Shown here piece after piece: positions 13,062 to 25,879 of a stretch of DNA of 64,000 nucleotides. The translations under genes and the position numbers were made by a program. Below the pieces are notes generated by a model. The model saw only the letters and a list, made by a program, of their open reading frames with translations. It did not search any database and was not told the origin of the DNA. The stretch lies in NCBI GenBank assembly GCA_007570785.1, contig ML661383.1, positions 62,001-126,000 on the forward strand, given 5' to 3'. Source of the stretch: Antilocapra americana (lineage: Eukaryota; Chordata; Mammalia; Artiodactyla; Antilocapridae). Numbering within the stretch: position 1 is the first letter of the stretch; the number at the start of each line of letters is the position of its first letter.

Positions 13062-14950
13062 CCAGTCCATTAGTTGCTCAGTCATATCCGATTCTTTGTC
13101 ACCCCATGGACTGCAGCATGCCAGGCCTCCCTGTCCAACACCAACTCCTGGAGTTTATTCAAACTCATATCCATTGAGTTGGTGATGCCATTCATCCATC
13201 TCATCCTCTGTCCTCCCCTTCTTGTCCCGTATACAATCTTTCTCAGCATCAGGGTCTTTTCAAATGAGTCAGTTTTTCACATCAGGTAGTCAAAGTATTG
13301 GAGTTTCAGCTTCAGCATCAGTCCTTCCAATGAAGATTCAAGACTGATTTCCTTTAGGATGGACTGGTTTGATCTCCTTGTTGTCCAAGGGACTCTCAAG
13401 AGTCTTCTCCAACACCACAGTTCAAAAGCATCAATTCTTTGGTGCTCAGCTTTCTTTATAGTCTAACACTTACATCCATAAATGACTACTGGAAAAACCA
13501 TAGCTTTGACTAGATGGACCTTTGTTGGCAAAGTAATGTATGCTATTTAATATGCTGACCATAACTTTTCTTCCAAAGAGCAAGCGTTTTTTAATTTCAT
13601 GGCTGCAGTCACCATCTGCAGTGATTTTGGAGCCCAGAAAAGAAAGTCTGTCACTGTTTCCATCATTTCCCCATCTATTTGCCATGAAGTGATGGGACCA
13701 GATGCCATGATCTTTGTTTTCTGAATGCTGAGTTTTAAACTAACTTTTTCACTCTCCTCTTTCACTTTCATCAAGAGGCTCTTTAGTTCTTCTGCACTTT
13801 CTGCCATAAGAGTGGTGTCATCTGCATATCTCATGTTATTGATATTTCTCCCGGAAATCTTGATTCCAGCTTGTGCTTCAACCAGTCCAGCATTTCTCAT
13901 GATGTATTCTGCATATGTTAAACAAGCAGGGTGACAATACATAGCTTTGATGTACTCCTTTCCCGATTTGAAACCAGTCTGTTGTTTCATGTCCAGTTCT
14001 AACTGTTGCTTCTAGACCTGCATACAGATTTCTCAGGAAGCAGGTGGTCTTGTATTTGCATTTTTCGAAGAACTTTCCACAGTTTGTTGTGATCCACACA
14101 GTCAAAGGCCTGACATAGTAAATGAAGCAGAAGTAGATGCTTTTCTGGAACTCTCTTGCTTTTTCAGTGATCCAAAGGACTTTTGCAATTTGATCTCTGG
14201 TTCCTCTACTTTCCTAAATCCAGCTTGAACATCTGGAAGTTCGTGGTTCATGTACTGTTGTAGCCTGGCTTGGAGAATTTTGAGCATTACTTTGCTAGCA
14301 TGTGAGATGAGTGCAATGATGTGGTAGTTTAAAATTCTTTGGCATTGCCTTTCTTTGAGATTGGAATGAAAACTGACTTTTCCAGCCCTGTGGCCACTGC
14401 TGAGTTTTCAAATTTGCTGGCATATTGAGTGTAGCACTTTCACAGCATCATCTTTTAGGATTTGAAATAGCTGAACTGGAATTACATCACTTCCACTAGC
14501 TTTGTTCTCACTGATGCTTCTAAGGCCCACTTGACTTCACATTTCAGGATGTCTGGCTCTAGATGAGTGATCACACCATTATGGTTATCTGGGTCATGAA
14601 GATCTTTTTTGTATAGTTCTTCTGTGCATTCTTGCCACCTCTTCTTAATATCTTCTGCCTCTTTTAGGTCCATACTATTTCTGTCCTTTATTGTGCCCAT
14701 CTTTGCATGAAAAGTTCACTTGGTATCTCTAATTTTCTTGAAGAGAGCTCTAGTCTTTCCCATTCTATTTTTTCCCTTTATTTCTTTGCATTGATCACTG
14801 AGGAAAGCTTTCTTATCTCTCCTTGCTATTCTTTGGAATTCTGCATTCAAATGGGTATATGTTTCCTTTTCTCCTTTACCTTTTGCTTCTCTTCTTTTCA
14901 TCGCTGTTTGCAAGGCTTCCTCAGACAACCATTTTGCCTTTTTGCAAATT
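13062..14950 (-). mobile_element. BovB LINE, 3' two-thirds
   Basis: Antisense BovB from the start of the reverse-transcriptase region (MSEEALQ... near 14928) to the 3' end at about 13062. Recognisable RT segments include RYADDTTLMAES (about 13800-13840) and TKIMASGPITSWQIDGE. Several stops and frameshifts separate the blocks, so it is a dead copy. No convincing target duplication seen. Confidence 0.88.
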
Positions 14951-15278
14951 CCTTAGGACACTTTAAATTCACTTATTTAAGGAAAGGGTTGATTTTCCTT
15001 CATAAGTAATCATCAGACTAACAATCATCAAAACTTTTAAGCAGTCCTATAGTAAAACATTTTTCTAGGCTAATTTTTAAAATTTAAAGTAAAAAACATG
15101 AAAACGATCAATAGAAGGAAATTCCTTTTGTACTGGAGGCCTATACTAACAGAAAACATTAAAACATAAAAACATGTTTAATGTTTTCCAATGTACTTTT
15201 TTCCTCCAGCTAAAATTGCTATATTTAGGGGGAGATTTTTAAATCTACTGAATAATTAAATTATTATATAACATGATC

Positions 15279-15497
15279 TATGCTCCTTATTGTGCTTAGT
15301 TGCTCATTTGCATCAGACTCTTTGCAATATGATGGACTATAACCTGCCCAGCTCCTCTGTCCATGGGATTCTCCAGGCAAAAATACTTGAGGGGGTTGCC
15401 TTTCCTTTCTTCAGGGGATCTTTCTGAACCCAGGGATTGAAACTGGTCTCCTGCACTGCAGGCAGATTCTTCACCATATGAGCCATGAGGGAAGCCC
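15279..15497 (-). repeat. Bov-tA SINE with target duplication
   Basis: Antisense Bov-tA ending in GAGCCATGAGGGAAGCCC. Flanked by 9-bp AACATGATC at 15270-15278 and 15498-15506. Confidence 0.92.
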
Positions 15498-15506
15498 AAC
15501 ATGATC

Positions 15507-17051
15507 CATAAAGGTCTACATAGAACTACAATGAGGTTTAGTGCATATGGCTTAATCCAAACCAACCATTAGTATTGAATGTCTACTGACAATAAAAGGG
15601 ATAGCAAGTACATTTATCTTCTTAGTGTGCAAGTTAGAGTTAATAGCAAGAAAAATTGACCATTTCCTTGCCCTAAAATCCAACTTCATTACCCTCCTAT
15701 CTGTGGGGCTAGGCTAGACTACTCTGGAGCTGGACTAATCTTAATTTTGGAACATTAAAGAGAAATTAAAAGGAAGAGAATTAATGAAAACTATTACTAG
15801 TTCTTATCTTCCTACCCCAGTCAAAAGTATTGTAATTTAATCTTTTTCTACACTATCTAATTTGGTAACCAAAAAAGCAAATCAGTAAAATGATAGGAAA
15901 ATTGGTCAAAAACTCTCATCATTTAACTCTGCCTCTATCAATTCCTCCCATTCCCTGATTCATAACAATAGTTTACATAGAAAAATAACACTAATTAAAA
16001 GTTTCTTTACACTATGATCATTACTACATGCTATTTTATATACCAATGTTATTAGCCTCATAAATATGCTCAGTTATTCATTTTAATTTCATTTACTTTA
16101 ATCTTACATTGGATATGTTTATTTTACTCAATCATAGGTAATATAATATGACACCATATTCTTTTATGTAACTGGTCATGCAAAAAATAATATTCAAGAG
16201 TAAAGAATATAGTTGTATTGCTTTTGTTCAGTTTTTTTTTTTTCTCTTTTTGTTGCTACGTTTGGTATGATCTTTACCCTGAAAAAATATATGAGGATTA
16301 CATGTGACACATGTGATTGTTCATGGCTAAATTTTGAAATAGAAATATAAAATCTTTGTTGATTTTGAAGTGCTAAGTAAATATTTCTCCAATTCTTCCT
16401 TTAAAACACATTAAGCATAAACTGTAGTTTTATTTTAACCTTAATTTTTAAAATTTTATACATTGTCCATTCACATTTGAATTTTTATATTGACAGAAAT
16501 AGAAGTAGATATTAAATAAATATATTTTGTTATAAATTAAAACAAATTTTAGAAAACTGAAAAATTATTGGGAGATCTAAATTGAAATGATTTTGAAGAG
16601 ATCTAATTTTTCATCCTTCATATTCATTCTTCCTCTCTCCCCAGTTTGTATCTCTATATATTTCCTGTTTATGGCTCATAATTGTCTTTTATGGTCAAGA
16701 GGGAAAGTGGTTCTTCAACGTTCAAATTTCCAGGGAAATTTTTTCTATTTTTTTTACAAACTATGTAGTGAGGAATTTCTTTTTGAATCTTTCTCATTTC
16801 TACTTAATCTAGCCTAAGGGAAAAACACAATTACTCTTTAATTTTTTGCATTAGAATACCAGTGGGTTTAGAGAGGGGGTTATATTTAGCAGTCTTTAGG
16901 GAGAAAATATCTTCTTAGATTATTTTAAAATTATAATTAGACATGAATTACAAAGCAGCTTAACATCAAAAAAAAATCTATTTGCTGTAAAAGAATTATT
17001 TAGAGGAAAACGTCCAGTTATCTTTTGAGTTAATGCTAAATTTCATACTAC
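15507..17051. other. Gene-free stretch, nothing recognised
   Basis: AT-rich sequence with homopolymer runs; no gene or named repeat identified. Confidence 0.5.
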
Positions 17052-17262
17052 GGGCTTCTCTTGTAGCTCAGTCAGTAAAGAATCTGCCTGCAATGCAGGA
17101 GACCCAGGTTTGATTTCTGGGTTTGGAAGATTCCCTGGAGAAGGAAATGGCAACCCACTCTAGTATTCTTGCCTGGAGAATCCCCATGAACAGAGGAGCC
17201 TGGCTCGCTACAGTCCATGGGGTCACAAGAGTCAGACACGACTTAACGACTAAACCACCACC
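17052..17262 (+). repeat. Bov-tA SINE
   Basis: Full-length: GGGCTTCTCTTGTAGCTCAG head, AATCTGCCTGCAATGCAGGA, body AGTATTCTTGCCTGGAGAAT, tail GTCAGACACGACTTAACGAC. Confidence 0.92.
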
Positions 17263-18739
17263 AGGGTAATAAGAGGACTCCGAGAATTTTGAAATATATT
17301 AGGATTAAGAAAATTGATGAAATAATTTTAAAATTAATTTAATGAGTATATATTATTGTTAAGTCTCCATGGGATCATAGAGAACAGTATGTTTGGTTTC
17401 TAAGAAGCTTGATATTTTAAAAAGTTTTTTGACTGACTTTCCTACCCTTTATTCTTACTGACTGCTTTTTTTGATTACTAAATTAGATAATGTAGACAAA
17501 GATTAAATTATAATACTGTTGACTAGTGTGAGGAAGACAAGAACTAGCCACAGTCTTCACTGTACTGAAATCATCTAAAATTCAATAGATAATATTGAAA
17601 ACTCGAATTGACCTCTCTGCCCCTTCCATATGATTCTCAGAGAGGAGATTTCCAGTTGCACCACTCTAAGGATACTACAAAGGTCATCAATGGCAAGATA
17701 ACCAGTTGTCTATCCAACACTTCTGCCCCTGTATGTTTCCTGTGACTCTTTGCCTTATGTTAGTTCTTTTGTTTTTATTACACTAAGACCTAGTTCTCCA
17801 TAGTGATTTCTCATTCTTCTTAAAATTCCTTTTTCCAAACTTTCACTGTTTCCATTCCCATGCTTTTTGAATCTTTTTCCTACCTTCATTTCATCTCTTT
17901 TCATTTTATAAATATAAGAAAAACTCCACATGAGGTCTCAACTGCCATTTGTATATTGAAGACGCCAATACATACAGCAAAGATTTTTCTAATAAAACCT
18001 GTATCTGTATGTTCAGTTGTGCACTGAACAAAGCTACCTAGAAGCTCATGTGTTCAAATCTGAATCATCATCTTTATCCAATTTCATTCACCTCCAATTC
18101 TTTATTTTTTTTCAATTCTTTTTTCAACTCTTCTCCATTCATATTCACCATGTTCTCTGTTTTAGTGATGGCACCATCTATCTTCTAAAGTAAATAAGAA
18201 ATTATAGAGACTATTCTGAAATCATTCTTATTCACCATCTATATTATCTTAATCAGGAAACATTCTTAATTCTACTTCCTGAACACTATAAGGACTATTT
18301 TCTTAATTTCTATATTCACAATACTACCTGTATGAAGTTTCTCCCCATCTTTCACCAGCAACATCTTGACTAGTTTCCCAACCTCATCAAAATCATCTCC
18401 CTCACTAAAAATACACTTTCTTCTCTTTTCTCTTACACAATAGCACCTTGTTATAGATATAGTAAATACATAGAAAACATAACAGACTCTCCATAACCAC
18501 CATAAGTAAAGTGGTATTCTCTTCTTCTTGCTCATATATTACCAAACATTTAACAGTGAGTGTCTACCTAATCAGATGTCATGTAATTGGTGACAGAAAC
18601 ACAAACATTAGTTTCTCTGGGAACATGTCTAATTTCTAATGCTGCAGCCTATAATTCCTCTATATCTATCCTTCACTTTCATACTCTAAGCATTCCACTC
18701 TTTTGCTTACAAATATCCCTAACAGAGTAACACTTGCCT
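17263..18739. other. Gene-free stretch, nothing recognised
   Basis: Unassigned AT-rich sequence without coding signal. Confidence 0.5.
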
Positions 18740-21290
18740 CATAAAATGAGCTCAAAAGTATTCCTTCTTCTTTAATTTTTGGAAAGAGTTTGAGAAAGAC
18801 TGGTATATGTCTTTTAGTGTTTACTGGAATTCACCAGTAAAATCATCTGGTCCTGAGCTTAAATTTTCTATTTATTTTTTATCCAGTCTTGATAGATTGT
18901 ATATTTCTGGAAATGTATTACTTTCTTCTAGGTTATCTAATTTCTTGGCATATAATTGTTCATAGCAGCTTTTTGTAATCATTTTATTTTATGGTATCAG
19001 TTGTAAAATCTTCTCTTTTATTTCTGCTTTTATTTGTATTCTCCCCTTTTTCTTATTTATTTTAGATAAAAGCTTGTGAATTTTGTTTATCTTTTCAAAA
19101 AACCCAGCTTAGTTTCACTGATCTTTCTATTCTTTTTCTAGTATCTATGTCATTTATTTTTGTTCTAATCTTTATTATTTTATTCCTTCTCCCTGCTTTG
19201 AGTTGAGTTTTTCCTCCTTTTCCAGTTCCTTGAGGCATGAGGCTAAATTGTTTATTTGATATATTTATTCTTTCTTAATGTAGGCAATTATTACTATACT
19301 TTTCCCTGAGAATTGCTTTTGCTGTGTTGTGTTTTTCAGTATGTTGCATGCCATTCTCATCTGATTTTTGTATTGAGGTAATATTGGTTTATAACATTAT
19401 AAAGTTTCATATGCACAACATTATATTTCTACGTATATATATACCCTCCAACATGATCACCACCGAAAATTTATTTTCCATCCTTCACCATAAAGTTGAT
19501 CCCACTTATGCATTTCACCCTCCACCCTAAATCTCTCTGTATCTATATGATTGTTGTTGGTTTCTGGTTCAAATATTTTCTTTTTCAATTCATGAGCACA
19601 GAATATCTTTCTATGTATTTGTGTCTTTTTCAATTTATTTCAACAATGTCTATAGTTTTCAGTGTTTAAGTCTTTCATTTCCTTGGTTAAATCGATTCCT
19701 ATACATTTTTGTTGTGGTTATAAATGGGATTATCTCTAGATTTCCATTTCTACTATCTCATTTTCATCATATATAAATACAGCAGGTTGTGTATATTGGT
19801 TTTATATCCTGCTACTTTAATGTATTCATTTATCATTTCTAATACTTCTTGGTGAAGTCTTTAGGGTTTTCTACATATTAAATCATTTCATCTGCAAATA
19901 GTGACAATTTTGCTTCTTTCTTTTCAGCTTGCATGTCTTTTATTTCTTTTTCTTGCTTAATCACTCTGATTAGGATTTCCAATACTATGTTGAATAGCAG
20001 TGGTGATAGCAGGCATCCTTGTCTTGTTTCTAGTCTTAGAGGGGTAGTTTTCCATTTTTTACCATTGAGACTGGATATCTCATATATGTCCTTTATTATT
20101 TTGAAGTATCCTTTCTATACCCACATTATTAAGTGCTTTTTTTTAAAATCAGAAATAGGTGTTGAATCTTGTCAAATGTTTTATACATATCTACTTTTTA
20201 TCTGATCATATTATTTTCATTCTTCATTTTGTCAATGTGGTGTATCACACTGATCGATTTATGAATATTAAACTATATTTGCATCCCTGGAATGAATCCC
20301 ACTTGACCATGGAGTATGATTCTTTTAATGCTTTGTCAAATTTATTCTCTAATATTTTTTTGAAAGTTTTTACATCCATTTTCATCAGAGATATTGGCCT
20401 GTAGTTTTCTCTTTTTTGTATTGTCTTGGTATTGCTGGCCTTGAAAAACAAATTAGGAGGTGTTCTCTTCTCTTTAATTTTTTGCAATGGTTTGAGAAAA
20501 ATAGGCATTAGATCTTCTTTGAGTATTTGGTAGAATTCAATTCTGAAGTCATCTGGCCCCAGAATTTTGTTTTGAGGGAGCTTTTAGATTACTATTTCAA
20601 TCTCTGAACTAGTGATTGGTCTATTCAGAGCCTCTTGTAGCTCAGTGTGACTCAGTTAGTCACCTAGTTGTGCCTGACTTCACTTAGTTGTGCCTAACTC
20701 TTTGCAATCCCTTGGACTGTAGCCCGCCAGGCCTCTCTGCCCATAGAATTCTCCAGGAAAGAATACTGGAGTAGCTAGCCATTCCCTTCTCCAGACAGAA
20801 GAAGGGTGTTAAAGTCCCCTACTATCATTGTGTTACCATCAATTTCTCTCTTTAGGTCTGTTAATAATTGTTTTTTGTATATTTGTACTCCTGTGTTAGG
20901 TACATATATTAATTGTTGTTATATATCTCTTGGTGAATCATACCCTTTATTTTTTTCTAATGTCCATATTTTCTCTTATTACCTTTTTTGATTAGAAGTA
21001 TATATTGTCTGATATGAGTATAGCTACACTAACTTTCTTTCAGCTGCTATTTGTTTGGAATATTATCTTCTATCCCTTCACTTTTAGCCTATTTTTGTCT
21101 TCAGTGATAAATTGTGTCTCCTGGAGGCAGCATATGTTGGGTTGTGTTTTTTAATCTATCCAGCCACTTTGTGTCCAAATATGATCCATTTACATTTAAG
21201 GTGATTGTTGACAGGTGAGGACTTACTGTTGTCATTTTCTCTTTTGTATTTTGGTTGCTCTATACCACCATGTTTTTTTTTTTTTTTGTA
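18740..21290 (-). repeat. Composite of old L1 fragments
   Basis: Antisense L1 sequence throughout. 18740-19345 is ORF2; 19346-19600 looks like an L1 3' UTR (TTGAGGTAATATTGGTTTAT, CAACATGATCACCACC); 19600-20640 is ORF2 reverse transcriptase (AGCAGGCATCCTTGTCTTGT, TTCATCAGAGATATTGGCCT); 20800-21265 is ORF2 endonuclease-proximal. It is interrupted by a Bov-tA at about 20650-20797. The order implies at least two different old L1 copies. No frame survives. Confidence 0.75.
20650..20797 (-). repeat. Bov-tA SINE fragment
   Basis: Antisense Bov-tA body (CTTGGACTGTAGCCCGCCAG, TTCTCCAGGAAAGAATACTG) lacking the tRNA-derived head, inserted in the antisense L1. Confidence 0.85.
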
Positions 21291-21328
21291 GGGGGTATAA
21301 AAAATTAACAGATTTTTAAGACAATTTA

Positions 21329-23530
21329 GCCAAAGATGGAGAAGCTCTCTACTGTCAGCAGACTGTGGCTGACATGTGGCTGACAGATCATGTGGCTCAG
21401 ATCATGAACTTCTTACTGCAAAATTCAGAATTAAATTGAAGAAAGTAGGAAAAACCACTAGACCATTCAGGCATGACCTAAATCAAATCCTTCATGATTA
21501 TACAGTGGAAATCACAAATAGATTCAAGGAATTAGATCTGACAGACAGAGTACCTGAAGAACTGTGAATAGAAGTTCATGACATTGTACAGGAGGTTGTG
21601 ATCCAGACTATCCCCAAGGAAAAAAAAAATGCAAAAAGGCAAAATGGTTGTCTGAGGAGGCCTTACAAATAGCTGAGAAAAGAAGAGAAATGAAAAGCAA
21701 AGGAGAAAAGGAAAGATATACCCTTTTGAATGCAGAGTTCCAAAAAATACCAAGGAGAGATAAAAAAGCCTTCCCCACTGATCAGTCCAAAGAAATAGAG
21801 GAAAACAATAGCATGGAAAAGACTAGAGATCTCTTCAATAAAATCAGAGATACCAAGGAAACATTTCATGCAAAAATGGGCACAATAAAGGACAGGAATG
21901 CTATGGACCAAACAGAAGCAGAAGATATTAAGAAGAGGTGACAAGAATATACAGAACTATACAAAAAAGATCTTCATGACCCAGATAACCATGATGGTGT
22001 GATCATTCACCTAGAGCCAGACATCTTGGAATGCAAAGTCAAGTGGGCCATAGGAAGTATCATTATGAACAAGGCTAGTGGAGATGAAGGAATTCCAGTT
22101 CAGCTATTTCAAATCCTAAAAGATGATGTTGTGAAGTGCTGCAATCAATATGCCAGCAAATTTGAAAACTCAGCAGTGGCCACAGGAGTGGAAAAGGTCA
22201 GTTTTCATTCCAATCTCAAAGAAAGGCAATGCAAAGAATGTTCAACTACCGCATCATTGTACTCATCTCACATGCTAGCAAAGTAATGCTCAAAATTCTA
22301 TAAGCCAGGCTTCAACAGTGTATGAACCATAAACTTCCAGATGTTCAAGCTGGATTTAGAAAGCAGAGGAACCAGAGATCAAATTGTGAATGTCTGTTGG
22401 ATCATTGAAAAAGCAAGAGAGTTCCAGAAAAGCATCTACTTCTGCTTTATTAACTACACCAAATCCTTTGATGTGTAGATTAAAACAAACTGTGGAAAAT
22501 TCTTAAAGAGATGGGAATACTACACCACCTTACCTACCTCCTGAGAAATCTGTATGCAGGTCAAGAAGCAACAGTTAGAACTGGACATGAAACAACACAC
22601 TGGTTCCAAATAGGGAAAGGAGTACATCAAGACTGTATATTATCATCCTGCTTATTTAACTTCTATGCAGAGTACATCACGTGAAATGCTGGGCTGGATG
22701 AAGCACAAGCTGAAATCAAGATTGCCAGGAGAAACATCAATAACCTGAGATATGCAGATGACACCACCCTTATGGCAGACAGTGAAGAAGAACTAAAGAG
22801 CCTGTTGACGAAAGTGAAAGTGGAGAGTAAAAAGTTGGCTTAAAACTCAACATTCAAAAAACAAAGATCATGGCATATGGTCCCATCACTTCATGGCAAA
22901 TAGATGGGGAAACAATGGAAACAGTGACAGATTTTATTTTTGAGGGCTCCAAAATCACTGCAGATGGTGACCGCAGCCATGAAATTAAAAGATGCTTACT
23001 CCTTGGAAGAAAAGCTATGACCAACCTAGACAGTATATTAGAAAGCAGAGACATTACTTTGCCAGCAAAGGTCTGTCTAGTCAAAGCTGTGGTTTTTCCA
23101 GTAATCATGTATGGATGTGAGAATTGAACCACAAAAAAAGTTGAGCACCGAAGAATTGATGCTTTTGAACTGTGGTGTTGGAGAAGACTCTTGAGAGTCC
23201 CTTGGACTGCAAGGAGATCAAATCAGTTTATCCTAAAAGAAATCAATCCTGACTATTGATTGGAAGGACTGATGTTGAAGCTGACACTCCAATACTTTGG
23301 CCACCTAATGTGAAGAACTGACTCATTGGAAAAGCCCCTGATGCTGGGCAAGATTGAAAGCAGGAGGAGAAGGGGACAGAGGATGAGATGGTTGGATGGC
23401 ATCACTGACTCAATAGACATGAGTTTGAGTAAACTCTGGGAGTTTGTGATGGACAGGGAAGCCTGGAATACTGCAGTCCATGGGGTCACAGAGTATTGGA
23501 CATGACTGAGCTACTGAACTGAACTGAACT
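21329..23530 (+). mobile_element. BovB LINE, 5'-truncated
   Basis: Plus-strand BovB from the linker after the endonuclease (AAGATGGAGAAGCTCTCTAC) to the 3' terminal ACTGAACTGAACTGAACT. RT blocks can be followed in order (KDRNAMDQTEAEDIKKR, HLEPDILECKVKWA, ITSWQIDGETMETVTD), but stops and frameshifts separate them. Not coding. Confidence 0.9.
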
Positions 23531-23845
23531 CATGCATTAAATAATTCTGATCATCAGTTCCCCAGTGTATACACAGTCATATCTTTAAGCAAAATAAATT
23601 GGGATTGTGTGGACTTCACTTGTGTACTGAAGTTAGTAAAGATTATCTCTTACAATAAAGACTGACACTTAATTAAAAACCAGATTTCTAGTCAAATCAC
23701 TATACTTTTAAAAAATAACATGTAACTGAGTTACCAAAGCTGAACAAATCTTAACCTAATTTTCCCAGGTTTTCCCTTTGACTTCTTGAAGATTTTCCAC
23801 AGAAGCACTGTCTAGGAGCTTCCTCTCATGTCTTGCAGTATTTTT
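23531..23845. other. Gene-free stretch, nothing recognised
   Basis: Unassigned sequence between BovB and an L1 3' end. Confidence 0.5.
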
Positions 23846-23990
23846 TTTTAGCTTTTATTTTACATTGGAATTTAGCCAATTAACAAAGCTGTGATAGTTT
23901 CAAATGGACAGTGAATGGGTTGTCAATGATCGTTGGCCATATAAGTGTCCATACCCATATATATCTGATACATAGATATACGGGATATAA
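23846..23990 (-). repeat. Old L1 3'-end fragment
   Basis: Begins with a poly(T) run and reads the antisense L1 3' end (TTTATTTTACATTGGAATTT, TAGCCAATTAACAAAGCTGT), strongly diverged. Confidence 0.55.
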
Positions 23991-24300
23991 TAATTTAAAA
24001 TGAGCATGGCACCTGAATAAACATTTTTCCAAAGAACATCGTACATATGACCCATACGTACATGATAGTTGCTCACCATCACTCATCCTCAGGGAAATGC
24101 CAAACAAAACCATAATGAGATATCACATCAGACCTTTCAGAATGTCTGCTATCAAAAAGATAAGAAATAGCAAATATTCACAAGGGTGTGGAGAAAAGGA
24201 AACCGTGTACATTGCTGTTAAAAATGTAAACTGATATAGCCATTATGGAAAACAGTATGAATTTCCTCAAAACATTAAAAATAGAATTACCATATGATCT

Positions 24301-24510
24301 GAGCTTTCCTGGTGGCTCAGACAGTAAAGAATCTGCCTGCAATGCAGGAGACCTGGACTCAATCCCTGGGTTGGGAAGATAACCTGGAGGAGGGCCTGGC
24401 AACCCACTCCAGTATTCTTGCCTGGAGAATCCCCATGAACAGAGGAGCCTGGAGGGCTACAGTCCATGAGGCCACAAAGAGTTGGACATAACTGAGTAAC
24501 TAAGCACACA
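24301..24510 (+). repeat. Bov-tA SINE with target duplication
   Basis: Full-length Bov-tA flanked by 10-bp CATATGATCT at 24291-24300 and 24511-24520, inserted in the old L1 3' region. Confidence 0.95.
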
Positions 24511-24952
24511 CATATGATCTAGCTATTCTTCTGTGTATACATCTGAAAGAAATAAAGTCAGTATCTTGAACTGATGTCTGCACTTGTATGTTCATTGCAG
24601 CATACTTACTACAGCCAAGATAGAGAAATAACCTAAGTGTCCCTCAGTGGATGAATGGATAAGAAAAGGTGATATATCTATATATAATGAACTACCATTC
24701 AGCCATAAATAATGAAATAGGGTCATTTGTGATGACATGAATGAAACTGGAGGATGTTATACTAATTGAAATAAACCATACAAACAGAAACAAAACTGTG
24801 TTATCTCGCCTATATGTGTAATTTTTTTTTTTTTAAGGTGGAACTCATATTAGCAAAGATAATATGGTTCCCGGGAGCTGGTGGTGGTGGAGCAAATGAG
24901 AAGTTTTTGGTATACTCTTCTGATTATAAGATGAATAAATTCTGGGGCTGTA

Positions 24953-25879
24953 ATGTATAGCATGGTGGCTATGGTTAATAATACTGTACTGGATAGATAT
25001 CCCCTAGAACAAACAAAAGACGAAGAGATAGCTTGTCTACCTGACAAAGAATTCCGAATAATGATAGTGAAAATGATCCAAAACCTGGAAAATAAGTTGG
25101 AGTTGCAATTCAATAACCTGCAGGCAAGGATTGAGAAGATGCAGGTAAGCTTTAACAAGGACTTAGAAGAAATGAAAAAGAGTCAAAATACAATAAATAA
25201 TGCAATAAATGAGATCAAAAACACCCTGGAGGGAACCAACAGTAGAATAACAGAAATAGAAGACAGGATAAGTGAAATAGAAGATAGAATGGCAGAAATA
25301 AATGAAACAGAAAGGAAAAATGAAAAAAGAATTAAAAGAAATGAGGACAATCTCAGAGACCTCTGGGACAGTATTAAACGCACCAATATTCGAATCATAG
25401 GAATCCCAGAAGAAGAAGACAAAAAGAAAGATCATCAAAAAATTCTTGAAGAAATTATGGTGGAAAATTTCCCTAAATCGGGGAAGCAAATAACATCTCA
25501 GGTCCAAGAAACACAGAGGGTCCCAAATAGAATCAACCCCAAGCGGAGCACCCCAAGACACATATTAATCAAATTAACAAATATAAAATACAAAGACCAA
25601 ATATTAAAAGCAGTGAGGGAGAAGCAAAAAATAACCCACAAGGGGAATCCCATAAGGATAACAGCTGATCTCTCAATAGAAACACTTCAGGCCAGAAGGG
25701 AATGGCAGAGCATTCTTAAAGTCATGGAAGAAAACAAGCTACAACCCCGATTACTGTACCCAGCAAGGATCTCATTCAAATTTGAAGGAGAATTCAAAAT
25801 TTTTTCAGATAAGCAGAAATTGAGAGAATTTAGCAATACCAAACCAGCCCTCCAACGAATGCTAAAGGATCTTTCCTAG
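24953..25879 (+). CDS. L1 ORF1p-like RNA-binding protein, N-terminus replaced
   Basis: A 308-codon open frame. The family protein is a trimeric nucleic-acid chaperone that coats L1 RNA. L1 sequence starts only at 24992, so the first 13 codons, including the ATG, come from the flanking old L1 and the target duplication. Visible: a heptad-like coiled coil at about residues 40-135 (repeated ITEIEDRISEIEDRMAEINE), the RRM region (about 140-225, IRIIGIPEE), and the C-terminal domain with ILKAVREKQ and ARREWQSILKVMEEN. No internal stop. Whether it is ever translated is unknown. Confidence 0.85.
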   Translation: MYSMVAMVNNTVLDRYPLEQTKDEEIACLPDKEFRIMIVKMIQNLENKLELQFNNLQARIEKMQVSFNKDLEEMKKSQNTINNAINEIKNTLEGTNSRITEIEDRISEIEDRMAEINETERKNEKRIKRNEDNLRDLWDSIKRTNIRIIGIPEEEDKKKDHQKILEEIMVENFPKSGKQITSQVQETQRVPNRINPKRSTPRHILIKLTNIKYKDQILKAVREKQKITHKGNPIRITADLSIETLQARREWQSILKVMEENKLQPRLLYPARISFKFEGEFKIFSDKQKLREFSNTKPALQRMLKDLS

